This document shows positions 8,185-16,122 of a stretch of DNA of 64,000 nt, piece after piece. Within the stretch, counting starts at the first letter, position 1. The number at the start of each line of letters is the position of its first letter. The notes below the pieces were generated by a model. The model was not told the DNA's origin, made no database searches, and was given only the letters and a program-made list of their open reading frames with translations. The stretch is from assembly GCA_963744115.1 (NCBI GenBank), contig CAVUSI010000002.1, positions 434,001 through 498,000 on the forward strand. Reading direction: 5' to 3'. The DNA comes from Chersky-267 sp963744115 (GTDB taxonomy: Bacteria > Chloroflexota > Limnocylindria > Limnocylindrales > CSP1-4). A program made the translations under genes and the position numbers.

Positions 8185-8927
8185 CCGCGGCGTCCGTGGG
8201 TCGATCCCGACCGACGCATTTCGGACGGAGGCGCGCTTCGGTAGCCCACACCGCGGACGGTCTCGATGAACCGCGGAGTCGCCGCGAGGTCCCCCAGCTT
8301 GTGCCGAAGTCGGCCGACATGAACGTCGATCGTCCGATCCAGGACCTCCGTCCAATCGGCGCCGTAGACGGCGTCGAGCAGCTGATCGCGACTCAAGACT
8401 CTCCCGCCGGCCGTGAGAAGCGCGACCAGGAGCTTGAGCTCGACCGCCGTGACAACGATCGGACGCCCATCGACCGTGACGGCGTGTTGCTCGGGATCGA
8501 CGATCAGCGTGCCGTGCTCGAGATGGGCCGCCGTCGGCGCAGGTCGATCGCCCTCGGATCTCGCCAGCACGCGCCCGACGCGGAGCACCAACTCGGCCGG
8601 GGAGAACGGCTTTGCCAGATAATCGTCCGCTCCCAGGCCGAGGCCGGTGATCCGATCGGCCGTCGTACCTCGAGCGGACAGGATGATGATGGGTGTGTTC
8701 GAGCGTCGGCGGACCGCCCGGACGACGGCGAGGCCGTCGACCTCCGGAAGCATGACATCGAGGACGACAAGCGCAGGATCGTGCGACTCGATCGCGGCGA
8801 GGGCACGCGCCCCGTCGTGCTCCTCGACGACGCGGTAGCGCTCTCGCTCCAGATAGAGTCGGACGAGGCGCACGATCTTCAGATCGTCGTCGACGACGAG
8901 GACGGGCCGACGCGAGTCAGGGGCCAT
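8181..8927 (-). CDS. OmpR/PhoB family response regulator
   Basis: This 248-residue regulator has a receiver domain with DDD at 13-15, phospho-acceptor D57 in VVLDVMLPE and the conserved Lys in LAKPFSPAEL. An OmpR-type winged helix follows (about 130-235, with LSRDQLLDAV and DVHVGRLRHKLGD). ATG at 8927 is preferred over ATG at 8936 because a TACCAT -10 box lies exactly 7 nt before it; the upstream ATG falls inside that box. It is the first gene of a two-gene operon with the kinase, coupled by an ATGA overlap. Confidence 0.93.
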   Translation of the reverse strand: MAPDSRRPVLVVDDDLKIVRLVRLYLERERYRVVEEHDGARALAAIESHDPALVVLDVMLPEVDGLAVVRAVRRRSNTPIIILSARGTTADRITGLGLGADDYLAKPFSPAELVLRVGRVLARSEGDRPAPTAAHLEHGTLIVDPEQHAVTVDGRPIVVTAVELKLLVALLTAGGRVLSRDQLLDAVYGADWTEVLDRTIDVHVGRLRHKLGDLAATPRFIETVRGVGYRSAPPSEMRRSGSTHGRRG

Positions 8928-8934
8928 GCCGCTC

Positions 8935-8940
8935 ATGGTA
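8935..8940 (-). promoter_or_regulatory. -10 box of the two-component operon
   Basis: TACCAT (minus strand) ends 7 nt before the chosen ATG and overlaps the alternative upstream ATG, which is why that codon is rejected as the start. Confidence 0.55.
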
Positions 8941-8972
8941 GGCAACTTGACCGCCCTGCCACCGGAGGGTCC

Positions 8973-9003
8973 GATGGCGACGAGCGTCTGGCTCGCCGCC
9001 ATC
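8973..9003 (-). terminator. Hairpin downstream of the beta-propeller gene
   Basis: A 13-bp stem with one mismatch and a 5-nt loop begins about 37 nt past the stop of the propeller gene. There is no strong T-run, so termination efficiency is uncertain. Confidence 0.5.
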
Positions 9004-9039
9004 GAGACCGGTCGAAGTCGGCCGCTGATGTGCGACCCG

Positions 9040-10197
9040 TCAGTTGACGACGATACCGAACGGCGCGACACCGCCGGGGATCGACACCGGTGACGACGGG
9101 AGCTCCGCCAGGTTCCCACCGCTGACCGCGAAGATGCTGATCGCAGCCGCTCCGGCGTCCACGACATAGAGGAACCGTCCGGCGGGATCGAGGCGGGCAT
9201 CGAACGGGCGGAGACCGGTTGGATCGTTGAAGGGCGTGCTCCCGAGGAGCGTGAGGGTGCCACTCCGTGCGATCCGGTAGCTCGAGATCGAGCTGCTCGC
9301 CGTGTTGATCGCGAAGAGGTAGCGTCCGTCGTGGCTGATTTCGACCCAGCACGGAGCTGTCTGGCCGTCTGCGAACGGAGACGCACCGATCGGAGTGAGG
9401 GTCGCATGAGGCCCGACGTGGTACGCGGACACGCTGCCGAGGAGCGCGCCATCATGGGCGTTCGACACGAACAGCTGGCGCGGGTTGGTCGGTCGGAACG
9501 CGCTCCCGAACGGACCGATCCGCTGCGCCGGGAACGGTGAGCCCGGAGCCGCCGTCAGGCGACCGTCCTCGCGGACCCGGAAGCTGTCGATGTAGGACGG
9601 GCCCGAGTTCGGGCCGACCCGGGTGGCGGCCAGGGTCCGACCGTCGCCGCTGAACAGGATCTGGCCGGGCAGCGCATCGTCCGGCAAGGCGACAGTGCTG
9701 TGGCTGACCGGCCGCAGGTGCCCGCGGTGGTCCAGCCGGAACCCGGTGTAATCGCTGCCACCGGCTCCGGCATTGGCGACGTAGATGAGGCTCCCGTGGA
9801 CGGCGATGCTGAGCGGCGTCGTGCCGTGAGAGCTCTCGGTATCGACGAGCCGGAGCGAGCCGTCCCCGCGGATCCTGAGGACGGACACGTCATTGCTGGC
9901 GGCGTCGACGGCGAGCAGGTACCTCCCGTTGGACGACGACTGGATCGCGCCGGCCGAGCCCGTCGGAGTTCCTGTCCCGGCCCCCCCGGTCAGGAACGGG
10001 GAGCCGGCCAGGGGCGTGAGCGTACCGTCGCGGTGGCGCGCGAAACCGGCGACGGAGTTGTGGATCGCGGAGTTGTTGTTGACGTAGACGTGGCCGACGA
10101 TCCGGTCCGGGGACGCAGCCGAGACGGAGACTGCCGAGGCGCCGAGCACCGCGATCACGGTCGCACTGAGCGCCAGCGGGCGGAGGATCCGATGCAT
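9040..10197 (-). CDS. Secreted YVTN/lactonase-type beta-propeller protein
   Basis: This 385-residue protein has a cleavable signal peptide (ALSATVIAVLGASAVSVSA) followed by repeated beta-propeller blades of the lactonase/YVTN type, for example GHVYVNNN, RYLLAVDAASNDVSVLRI, IYVANAGA, RYLFAINTASSSISSYRI and RFLYVVDAGAAAISIFAV. It resembles 6-phosphogluconolactonase-like proteins, but export makes that enzymatic role unlikely, so a binding or scaffolding role is equally possible. ATG at 10197 is chosen because AAGGAG lies about 10 nt upstream and the signal peptide begins there. Confidence 0.8.
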   Translation of the reverse strand: MHRILRPLALSATVIAVLGASAVSVSAASPDRIVGHVYVNNNSAIHNSVAGFARHRDGTLTPLAGSPFLTGGAGTGTPTGSAGAIQSSSNGRYLLAVDAASNDVSVLRIRGDGSLRLVDTESSHGTTPLSIAVHGSLIYVANAGAGGSDYTGFRLDHRGHLRPVSHSTVALPDDALPGQILFSGDGRTLAATRVGPNSGPSYIDSFRVREDGRLTAAPGSPFPAQRIGPFGSAFRPTNPRQLFVSNAHDGALLGSVSAYHVGPHATLTPIGASPFADGQTAPCWVEISHDGRYLFAINTASSSISSYRIARSGTLTLLGSTPFNDPTGLRPFDARLDPAGRFLYVVDAGAAAISIFAVSGGNLAELPSSPVSIPGGVAPFGIVVN

Positions 10198-10347
10198 GTT
10201 GCGCGATCTCCTTGGTCCTGAGGGATGGTGGTCGGGTGGCCACCCAGGCCGATCGTGCGGCCGTTTCGTGACGTCATCGTGACGGGCCACCCGGCGGTCG
10301 CCGGACGGCGGAGTGAGCGGACGACCGCCGCCGGTGACGCCGCTGTC

Positions 10348-10382
10348 GCTCGGCCGAGACGGCCTGTGCGAACGGGCCGAGC
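10348..10382 (-). terminator. Inverted repeat downstream of tRNA-His
   Basis: GCTCGGCC and GGCCGAGC, separated by 19 nt, form an 8-bp stem about 170 nt past the tRNA in its direction of transcription. Apart from this hairpin I see nothing else in 10198-10550. Confidence 0.3.
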
Positions 10383-10550
10383 AGGCCAAAGCCTGTGGCG
10401 ACCGTGCCGATCGGTAACGTCGCGAGCGGCAGGTGGAATGGGCGGGGATCGACTCGACGACTCGACGGCTGATGGGTCAGTCTGGGAATCGACACTCGCG
10501 GGCGCGAGTCACGCTTGCCGCCTGCTCGGCGGATTCCGAACCTGAGAGCG

Positions 10551-10626
10551 TGGGGTGGCCTATGGGGCTCGAACCCATAACCTTCGGAGCCACAATCCGA
10601 TGCTCTGCCATTGAGCTAAGGCCACC
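10551..10626 (-). tRNA. tRNA-His (GTG anticodon)
   Basis: The minus strand folds as a full cloverleaf: 7-bp acceptor stem GTGGCCT/AGGCCAC, D arm, anticodon loop TTGTGGC with anticodon GTG, and T arm with loop TTCGAGC. The histidine-specific extra G(-1) is encoded opposite C73, and the 3' CCA is also encoded. Confidence 0.96.
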
Positions 10627-10748
10627 GCGGGGCGTCGTTCGCCATCGGGTCGCGGCGCCGTGGGTCGCGCCGCTCGGCGAGCGAGCCACGGGAGTATAGC
10701 GGCTCGGCGCGGTGGGCCGGCCGGACCGCGCAGGGCGCGCCCGGGACC

Positions 10749-11736
10749 CTAGATCGACTCGCCCGTGCCCTGCTGGCGGCGTCGTTCGGGGGTGGGGCAG
10801 GCCAGGACGTGGCGCATGACCTCGCTCAGCTTGGCGGTCGCCAGGCCGATGCTCGTGTCGGCGGCCCCGTAGTAGAGCAGGATCTCGTCGCGCTCGGCGT
10901 CGACGACCCAGCCGCAGGGGAAGATGACCTTGTCGACGTCGCCCTCGCGCTCATAGCGCTCGACCGGGCCGAACGTCCACTCGTCGCAGCGGCGCAGGAT
11001 GACCGTCGGGTCCTCGAGGTCGAGCAAGGCGAACCCGGCCCGGTAGATCGGGCCGTCGCCGGTGTTGTGGACGCCGTGGTACATCGTCAGCCAGCCGTGC
11101 TCGGTCTCGACCGGCGGCGGGCCGAGGCCGATCTTGCCGGCGTCCCACCAGGCGCCGTCGCGCGCCTCGATCAGCAGGCTGTGGTCGCCCCAGTGGCGCA
11201 GGTCGGGCGAGTAGGAGATCCACATGTGGGCGTTGCCGCGGAGCGGCGACGGCCGGTGGATCATCGCCCAGCGACCGTCGATGCGGATGGGGAACAGGGC
11301 CGCGTCCTTGTCCTCGGGCGGCATGACCGCGCCGAGCCGTCGGACGGTCCGGAAGTCCTTCGTGGTCGCCAGCGACACGAGCGGCCCGCGCCGGCTGTAG
11401 GCCGTGTAGGCGATCGCCCACTCCTCGCGCTCGGGGAGCCACGTGAGGCGCGGATCCTCGCACCCCCAGATCTCCTCGGGGTGGTGGTCGGGGTCGGGGC
11501 GGAGCAGCGGCTCGTCATCCCACCGCCAGTCGCCGACGCCGTCGAGACTGCGCGCGACGTGGAGCTGGGAGATCCCGCGGCGATCCTCGACCCGGGCGAG
11601 GACGAGGACCTCGTTCGCCGACCCGTGCCGCGCCCGGGTTGAACACGGTGTTGGCGAGGTACGGCAGGTGCGCCGCCGTCAGGATCGGATTGTCGGCCGC
11701 TCGCTGGAACAGGTCCGGACCGTCCGCGGCGGTCAC
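10749..11736 (-). pseudogene. GH130 beta-mannoside/glucan phosphorylase-type protein, one frameshift
   Basis: The conserved GH130 fold is split between two frames. The N-terminal part starts at GTG 11736 (VTAADGPDLFQRAADNPIL, then ANTVFNPGAARVG). The rest, from about 11619 down, reads NEVLVLARVEDRRGISQ, EEIWGCEDPRLTWLP (the GCEDPR signature) and WDAGKIGLGPPPVETEHGWL, ending LACPTPERRRQQGTGESI. The span is 3n+1 nt and one extra G near 11619 accounts for it. GH130 enzymes phosphorolyse beta-mannosidic or related bonds. It is the third gene of a GT4 / alpha-alpha-barrel / GH130 set, a recurring grouping. A sequence error is more likely than a dead gene, because the rest is fully conserved. Confidence 0.82.
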
Positions 11737-12879
11737 GTGAGGGCGGCCTCGTGGGCGCCCCGCCGGCGGGGCCGACCGACCCGTCGAAGAAGGCACGACT
11801 CCTGACCGCCCGCGTCGGGCGACGCGGATCCGCTCGAGCGCGATGAGCCACATCAGCGTCGATTCGGCGCCCTGGTTGAGGTTGACGCCGGACGGGGTCA
11901 GGCCGTCGTGGCCGCCGCCGGTCGCGGGCAGCGCGACGGCACGTCCACCGTCGTTCCGGCCGAGGAACCAGCCGTAGGCCCATTCCATCGTGGCGAGGTG
12001 GCGCCGCTGGCCGGTCGCCGCGAAGGCCGCCTCGGCCGCGAGCAGGAGCGCCGTCGCCTCGATCGGCTGCTGGTCGAACCGGGCGCGAGGCCCGCCGTAC
12101 GGCCACCAGCCATCGCTCCCGATCGGCGAGAAGTGGCCTTCGGGAGCCGTCTGGACCGCGACGAGCCAGTCGAGCAGGTGCAGACCTCGCTCGACCATCG
12201 CGCCGTCCCCGAGTCGATCCCCGGCGACGATCAGCGCTCGCGGGACGAGCCCGTTCTCGTAGGCCAGGACAGGCTCCGGCCACGGCCACTCGGCCGACGG
12301 CACGCGGCGGAGCGGCTCGGTCAGCAGCCGGAGGGCCGCGGCCAGCCGCGGCAGGGCCGGAACCGCGTCGCGGCTACCCCCGCGGATCGCCGCATCAGTC
12401 GCCACGATCGCGGCGGCCAGCGGCCGCAGGTAGGTCAGGCGCAGGGTCGCCGGAAGGGCCTGCTCGAACAGCGACGCGGCCGCTGCGCACACCCGCGCGT
12501 CGCCGGCGCTCGCGGAGGCTTCACCGAGCGCGAGCACGGCCCGCGCGTGGGCGTCCTCGGAACCGACGTCCTCGAGCCACTGGCCCTCGACGTCGCGGAA
12601 GTTGCGGAACCGGCCGCTCGCTGGATCGAACGCCGCGCCGAGGAACGCCATCGAGACCTCGGCGGTCGCCGCCACCTCGGCCCAGCCGAGCTCCGCCCCG
12701 TGGAGCAGATCGACGATCAAGGCCCGGGCGACATCGTCGGTGCAGTAGCCGTGGGCGGGATCGGGCCGCTCGCCGATGGCGTGCTGCATGATCCCGACGG
12801 CGTCCGTCAGCTCGTCCAGGTGGACGCGGCTGATCGGATGGAGACGAGCCGGCTCCGCCTTCGGCGTGAGCTCAGACAT
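11515..12879 (-). CDS. Alpha/alpha-barrel protein of the GT4-GH130 cluster
   Basis: The first ~370 residues form a helical protein with repeated motifs such as HGYCTDDVARALI, FRNFRDVEGQWLEDVGSEDAHARA, GGPRARFDQQPIEA and GVNLNQGAESTLMWL, typical of alpha/alpha-barrel carbohydrate-active proteins found next to GH130 enzymes. The exact activity is unknown to me. Its start overlaps the end of the GT4 gene by 8 bp. The frame has no stop before the GH130 start at 11736 and runs on into that gene's first 40 codons. In the +1 frame a TGA lies exactly at the GTGA start of GH130, so a one-base error near 11800 may hide a normal coupled junction. Expect the true end at about 11734. Confidence 0.7.
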   Translation of the reverse strand: MSELTPKAEPARLHPISRVHLDELTDAVGIMQHAIGERPDPAHGYCTDDVARALIVDLLHGAELGWAEVAATAEVSMAFLGAAFDPASGRFRNFRDVEGQWLEDVGSEDAHARAVLALGEASASAGDARVCAAAASLFEQALPATLRLTYLRPLAAAIVATDAAIRGGSRDAVPALPRLAAALRLLTEPLRRVPSAEWPWPEPVLAYENGLVPRALIVAGDRLGDGAMVERGLHLLDWLVAVQTAPEGHFSPIGSDGWWPYGGPRARFDQQPIEATALLLAAEAAFAATGQRRHLATMEWAYGWFLGRNDGGRAVALPATGGGHDGLTPSGVNLNQGAESTLMWLIALERIRVARRGRSGVVPSSTGRSAPPAGRPRGRPHVTAADGPDLFQRAADNPILTAAHLPYLANTVFNPGAARVGERGPRPRPGRGSPRDLPAPRRAQSRRRRRLAVG

Positions 12880-14107
12880 CGGCGTGGGCGACCCGTCCTG
12901 CCAGGCTGGAGCGTCCGTCGAGCCCGAGACGCAGGTCGTGCGACCCGCGCGACTCGATGGCCACCTGGGCCTCTCGTGTCAGCAGCGTCGGCATCCCGAC
13001 GACCCGCGCGAACAGCCGGCGATACATCGCGCCGACCTCCGGCCAGATCATCCCGCGGCTGTAGGCGTAGGCCTCGGCCCCGATCGCGTGCCGCCGGGCT
13101 GGATCGTCGAGCAGGCTGTTGAACGCCTCGCTGATCGAGGCGGCCGAACCCGGCTTGACCAGGACGCCCCGGCCTTCGGCGAGGAGCTCGGACGCGTAGG
13201 CGTACGGGGTCGACACGATCGCCTTGCCGGCGCTCATGGCGTACGACATCGTGCCGGACACGATCTGGTCGAGATTCGGATACGGGGTGACGAACAGGTC
13301 CGCCGCCTCGAGCCAGCGAGCGAGCTCGCGCCGGCCGACGAACTGGTCGATGAGCTGGATGTGGCCGGTCATGCCCAGGTCGGCGATCCGAGCCTTCAGG
13401 CTCGTGCGGTACGCCTCGCCCTCGGTCCGGAGGAGATCCGGGTGGGTCGCCCCGAGGATGATGTAATGGACGTTCGGGTGGGCAGCCACGACGGCCGGCA
13501 TCGCCGCGATCGCGAGCTCGTAGCCCTTGCCCGGTCCGAGCAAGCCGAAGCTGAGGATGATCTGGCGGCCGTCGAGGCCGAGGCCGGCCTTGAGCGTGTC
13601 CGGCTCGACGAAGGGCAGCTCGGGGACGCCGTGCGGGATGACGTCGACCCGCGACGGTTCGATGCCGTACGCCTCGGTCAGCAGCGAAGCCGCGGCGCGC
13701 GACATGACCACGGTGCCCATGGTCGCGTCGACCAGCTCGACGAGGACCCGGCGCTGGTGCGGGGTCGGGTCGCGCAGGACCGTGTGGAGCGTCGCGATCG
13801 CCGGAGCCCGAAGGGCCTTGACGAAGTCGATCACGTGCTCGCCGTCGTCGCCGCCCCAGATGCCGTACTCGTGCTGGATGGACACTGCGTCGATCCGGCA
13901 CCGGTCGAGGGCGCGGGCGACACGCGGATAGTCGGTCCACTCGTCGCGACGGATCCGGTGATGGACCTCGGACGGGTAGGGCTCGGCATGGTCGGGCGGG
14001 GTGAGGGCGACGATCTCCCGACTGTCGACGGCTCGCGACAGGTCGCTGGTGAAGGTGGCGATGCCACAGCGGCGTGGGGGATAGGTGGAAGCGAACGCGA
14101 TTCGGAT
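12872..14107 (-). CDS. Glycosyltransferase family 4 (GT-B)
   Basis: This GT4 protein has a diagnostic N-terminus (IRIAFASTYPPRRCGIATFT), the helical motif IQHEYGIWGGDDG, the sugar-nucleotide region IILSFGLLGPGKGYE and the C-terminal donor-site stretch AYASELLAEGRGVLVKPG. It probably builds a cell-surface or storage glycan that the GH130 neighbour can turn over. The start is unclear: by homology it should begin at 14107, where the codon is ATC with AGGAG 7 nt upstream; the nearest in-frame ATG is at 14305 and would add ~66 low-complexity residues. It is the first gene of the trio, divergent from the CAP-domain gene. Confidence 0.8.
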   Translation of the reverse strand: MRIAFASTYPPRRCGIATFTSDLSRAVDSREIVALTPPDHAEPYPSEVHHRIRRDEWTDYPRVARALDRCRIDAVSIQHEYGIWGGDDGEHVIDFVKALRAPAIATLHTVLRDPTPHQRRVLVELVDATMGTVVMSRAAASLLTEAYGIEPSRVDVIPHGVPELPFVEPDTLKAGLGLDGRQIILSFGLLGPGKGYELAIAAMPAVVAAHPNVHYIILGATHPDLLRTEGEAYRTSLKARIADLGMTGHIQLIDQFVGRRELARWLEAADLFVTPYPNLDQIVSGTMSYAMSAGKAIVSTPYAYASELLAEGRGVLVKPGSAASISEAFNSLLDDPARRHAIGAEAYAYSRGMIWPEVGAMYRRLFARVVGMPTLLTREAQVAIESRGSHDLRLGLDGRSSLAGRVAHADV

Positions 14108-14428
14108 GAGATAGCTCCTGTCGGGCGCTCCACGACACCATTCGAGGCGTCGTGGTCCCGGCTCTGGCGGTGACACCGGCCGGCGGTCCGAGGGTCCGGC
14201 GAAGGACCCGTTCCGGGGGACCGCCACCGGGCGCCAGGGTCCGTCGCGCCCGTTCGGCGCGGCGCATCGATCCGACGCGGTGACGCTTCTCACGGTGCGC
14301 CCCATGACCCCTCCTGTCAAACGACGGGGCCGGCCCGCGGGCCGCGCCGGGTCCGGGGTCGGCGCTGGTACCGGGGTCCCCCCGTCGGCGGGACCATCGC
14401 GCGGGCTGACCGGACCGGAGCGGACGAC

Positions 14429-14434
14429 TACGGT
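14429..14434 (+). promoter_or_regulatory. -10 box of the CAP-ABC operon
   Basis: TACGGT stands 6 nt before the ATG at 14441, in the leaderless arrangement. Confidence 0.4.
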
Positions 14435-14440
14435 GCGGTC

Positions 14441-15367
14441 ATGTCGGATCGACCCGTTCCGGCGGACGCGGCGCGCCCCAGCCCTGCCCGGCCGGACGCC
14501 CGTCCCGACGTCCGTCCCTACGCCAAGCGCCGCCTCAGCCTGCTCGTCGCCGTCGCCCTGTTCGCGAGCTCGGTCGGGCTCCTGGCGACCCCGGCGGTCA
14601 CCTTCGGCTGGAGCGCCAACGCCTTCAACTCCGCCTCGGAGCAGCAGCTGCTGGCCCTGACCAACCAGGCCCGGGCGAGCGCCGGCCGCCCGACCCTTCG
14701 CTGGGACTCCGCGCTCGCCTCGATCGCCCGCTGGCGGAGCAAGGACATGATCCAGCGCGACTACTTCAGCCACGACATCCCGGGCGGGGGCAACGTCTTC
14801 GACGAGATGAGCTCGCGGGGCTACTGCTACAACCTGGCCGGCGAGAACATCGGCTGGAACACGTACCCGGACGACGCCGCAACGGCCCAGATCCAGCAGA
14901 TGTTCATGGGCTCGTCGGGCCACCGGGCGAACATCCTGGGCAAGGCCTGGGACCACATCGGGATCGGGGCCTACAAGGGCGCCGACGGCAAGAAGATGTG
15001 GACCGTGCTGTTCGCCGACCGCTGTGGCAGCTCGTCGGGTGGCACGTCGAACCCGAAGCCGAAGCCGAAGCCGAAGCCCATCGCCCAACCGAAACCGCAG
15101 GCGACGGCCAAGCCCAAGCCGAAGCCGAAGGCCACGGCGCGACCGACCGCCGAGCCGACGGCGACCCCCACCCCCGCCGCCGAGCCGACCGAGATCCTCG
15201 CGCCGCGCGAGACGGCGATCGCGAGCGACCCGACCGCGGTCCCGGGCGGCGGCTCCGGAGCCCCGGTGACCGGGACCGGCCTCGGCCTTCGGGTGGTGGA
15301 CCGACCGCCGCCGGGCGGCTTGCTCGAGTCGATCTTCGGCGGGCTCACCGGGATGTTCGGCGGCTGA
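14441..15367 (+). CDS. Secreted CAP-domain (SCP/PR-1-like) protein
   Basis: This 308-residue protein has a basic N-terminus and a hydrophobic export segment (about 32-56), then a CAP domain (about 65-190). Recognisable pieces are LLALTNQARASAGRPTLRWD, SHDIPGGGN, LAGENIGWNT, MFMGSSGHRANIL and WTVLFADRC. The CAP-cavity histidines and glutamate (SHD, AGEN, GHR) are kept. The last ~110 residues are a Pro/Lys/Ala/Thr-rich tail with KPKPK repeats, probably lying in the cell envelope, ending in a Gly/Phe segment. The TGA overlaps the ATG of the ABC ATPase by one base (TGATG), so the genes are co-translated. Its biochemical role is unknown. Confidence 0.88.
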   Translation: MSDRPVPADAARPSPARPDARPDVRPYAKRRLSLLVAVALFASSVGLLATPAVTFGWSANAFNSASEQQLLALTNQARASAGRPTLRWDSALASIARWRSKDMIQRDYFSHDIPGGGNVFDEMSSRGYCYNLAGENIGWNTYPDDAATAQIQQMFMGSSGHRANILGKAWDHIGIGAYKGADGKKMWTVLFADRCGSSSGGTSNPKPKPKPKPIAQPKPQATAKPKPKPKATARPTAEPTATPTPAAEPTEILAPRETAIASDPTAVPGGGSGAPVTGTGLGLRVVDRPPPGGLLESIFGGLTGMFGG

Positions 15368-16119
15368 TGGCAGCCATCCTCGAGGCGCGCGAGCTGACCA
15401 AGGCGTACCGGCTGGGCGAGACCACCGTCGAGGCGCTGCGGGGCGTGTCGCTGACCCTCCAGCCCGGCGAGTTCGTGGCCCTGATGGGCCCGTCGGGGTC
15501 GGGCAAGAGCACGCTCCTCCAGCTGCTCGGCGGGCTTGATCGGCCCACCTCCGGGGACGTCGTCCTCGACGGCGACCCGGTCAGCGAGATGTCCGACGAC
15601 ACGGCGACCCGGCTGCGCCGGCGCAAGACCGGCTTCGTCTTCCAGTTCTTCAACCTCATCCCGCTCCTCGACGTCGCCGAGAACGTCGGGCTGCCGTTCA
15701 CGATCGCCGGCGAGGACCCGCGCAAGGGCGCCGCCGCCGAGCGGATCCGCGACGCGATCGCGCTGGTCGACCTGACGGGCAAGGAGCGGCACCGGCCGGA
15801 TCAGCTGTCGGCGGGGGAGCAGCAGCGGGTGGCGATCGCCCGGGCCCTGGTGACCCGTCCGGCGCTCCTGCTGGCTGACGAACCGACCGGCAACCTCGAC
15901 TTCACGACCAGCACCGAGATCCTCGAGGCGCTCTTCCGGTCGTGCGTCGAGCGCGGCCAGACCATCGTCCTGGTCACCCACGACGCCAAGGCGGCCGCGT
16001 ACGCCGACCGGGTCTTCTTCGTCCAGGACGGACGCCTTCGCGACGAGATCCAGCTCGGCCGGCGGACCGACCACTCGGCGACCCCGCTCATCGCCCGGCT
16101 CGCCCAGCTCGGACTCTGA
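15367..16119 (+). CDS. ABC transporter ATPase (LolD/MacB type)
   Basis: This 250-residue ATPase has Walker A GPSGSGKST, Q loop VFQFFNL, Walker B LLLADEPTGNLD and switch-region LVTHD. The signature motif reads LSAGEQQR, a common variant of LSGGQ. It is the cytoplasmic motor for the FtsX-like permease that follows 3 nt later. This pairing normally exports lipoproteins, peptides or drugs. Its start lies within the TGATG junction after the CAP gene. Confidence 0.93.
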   Translation: MAAILEARELTKAYRLGETTVEALRGVSLTLQPGEFVALMGPSGSGKSTLLQLLGGLDRPTSGDVVLDGDPVSEMSDDTATRLRRRKTGFVFQFFNLIPLLDVAENVGLPFTIAGEDPRKGAAAERIRDAIALVDLTGKERHRPDQLSAGEQQRVAIARALVTRPALLLADEPTGNLDFTTSTEILEALFRSCVERGQTIVLVTHDAKAAAYADRVFFVQDGRLRDEIQLGRRTDHSATPLIARLAQLGL

Positions 16120-16122
16120 CCC

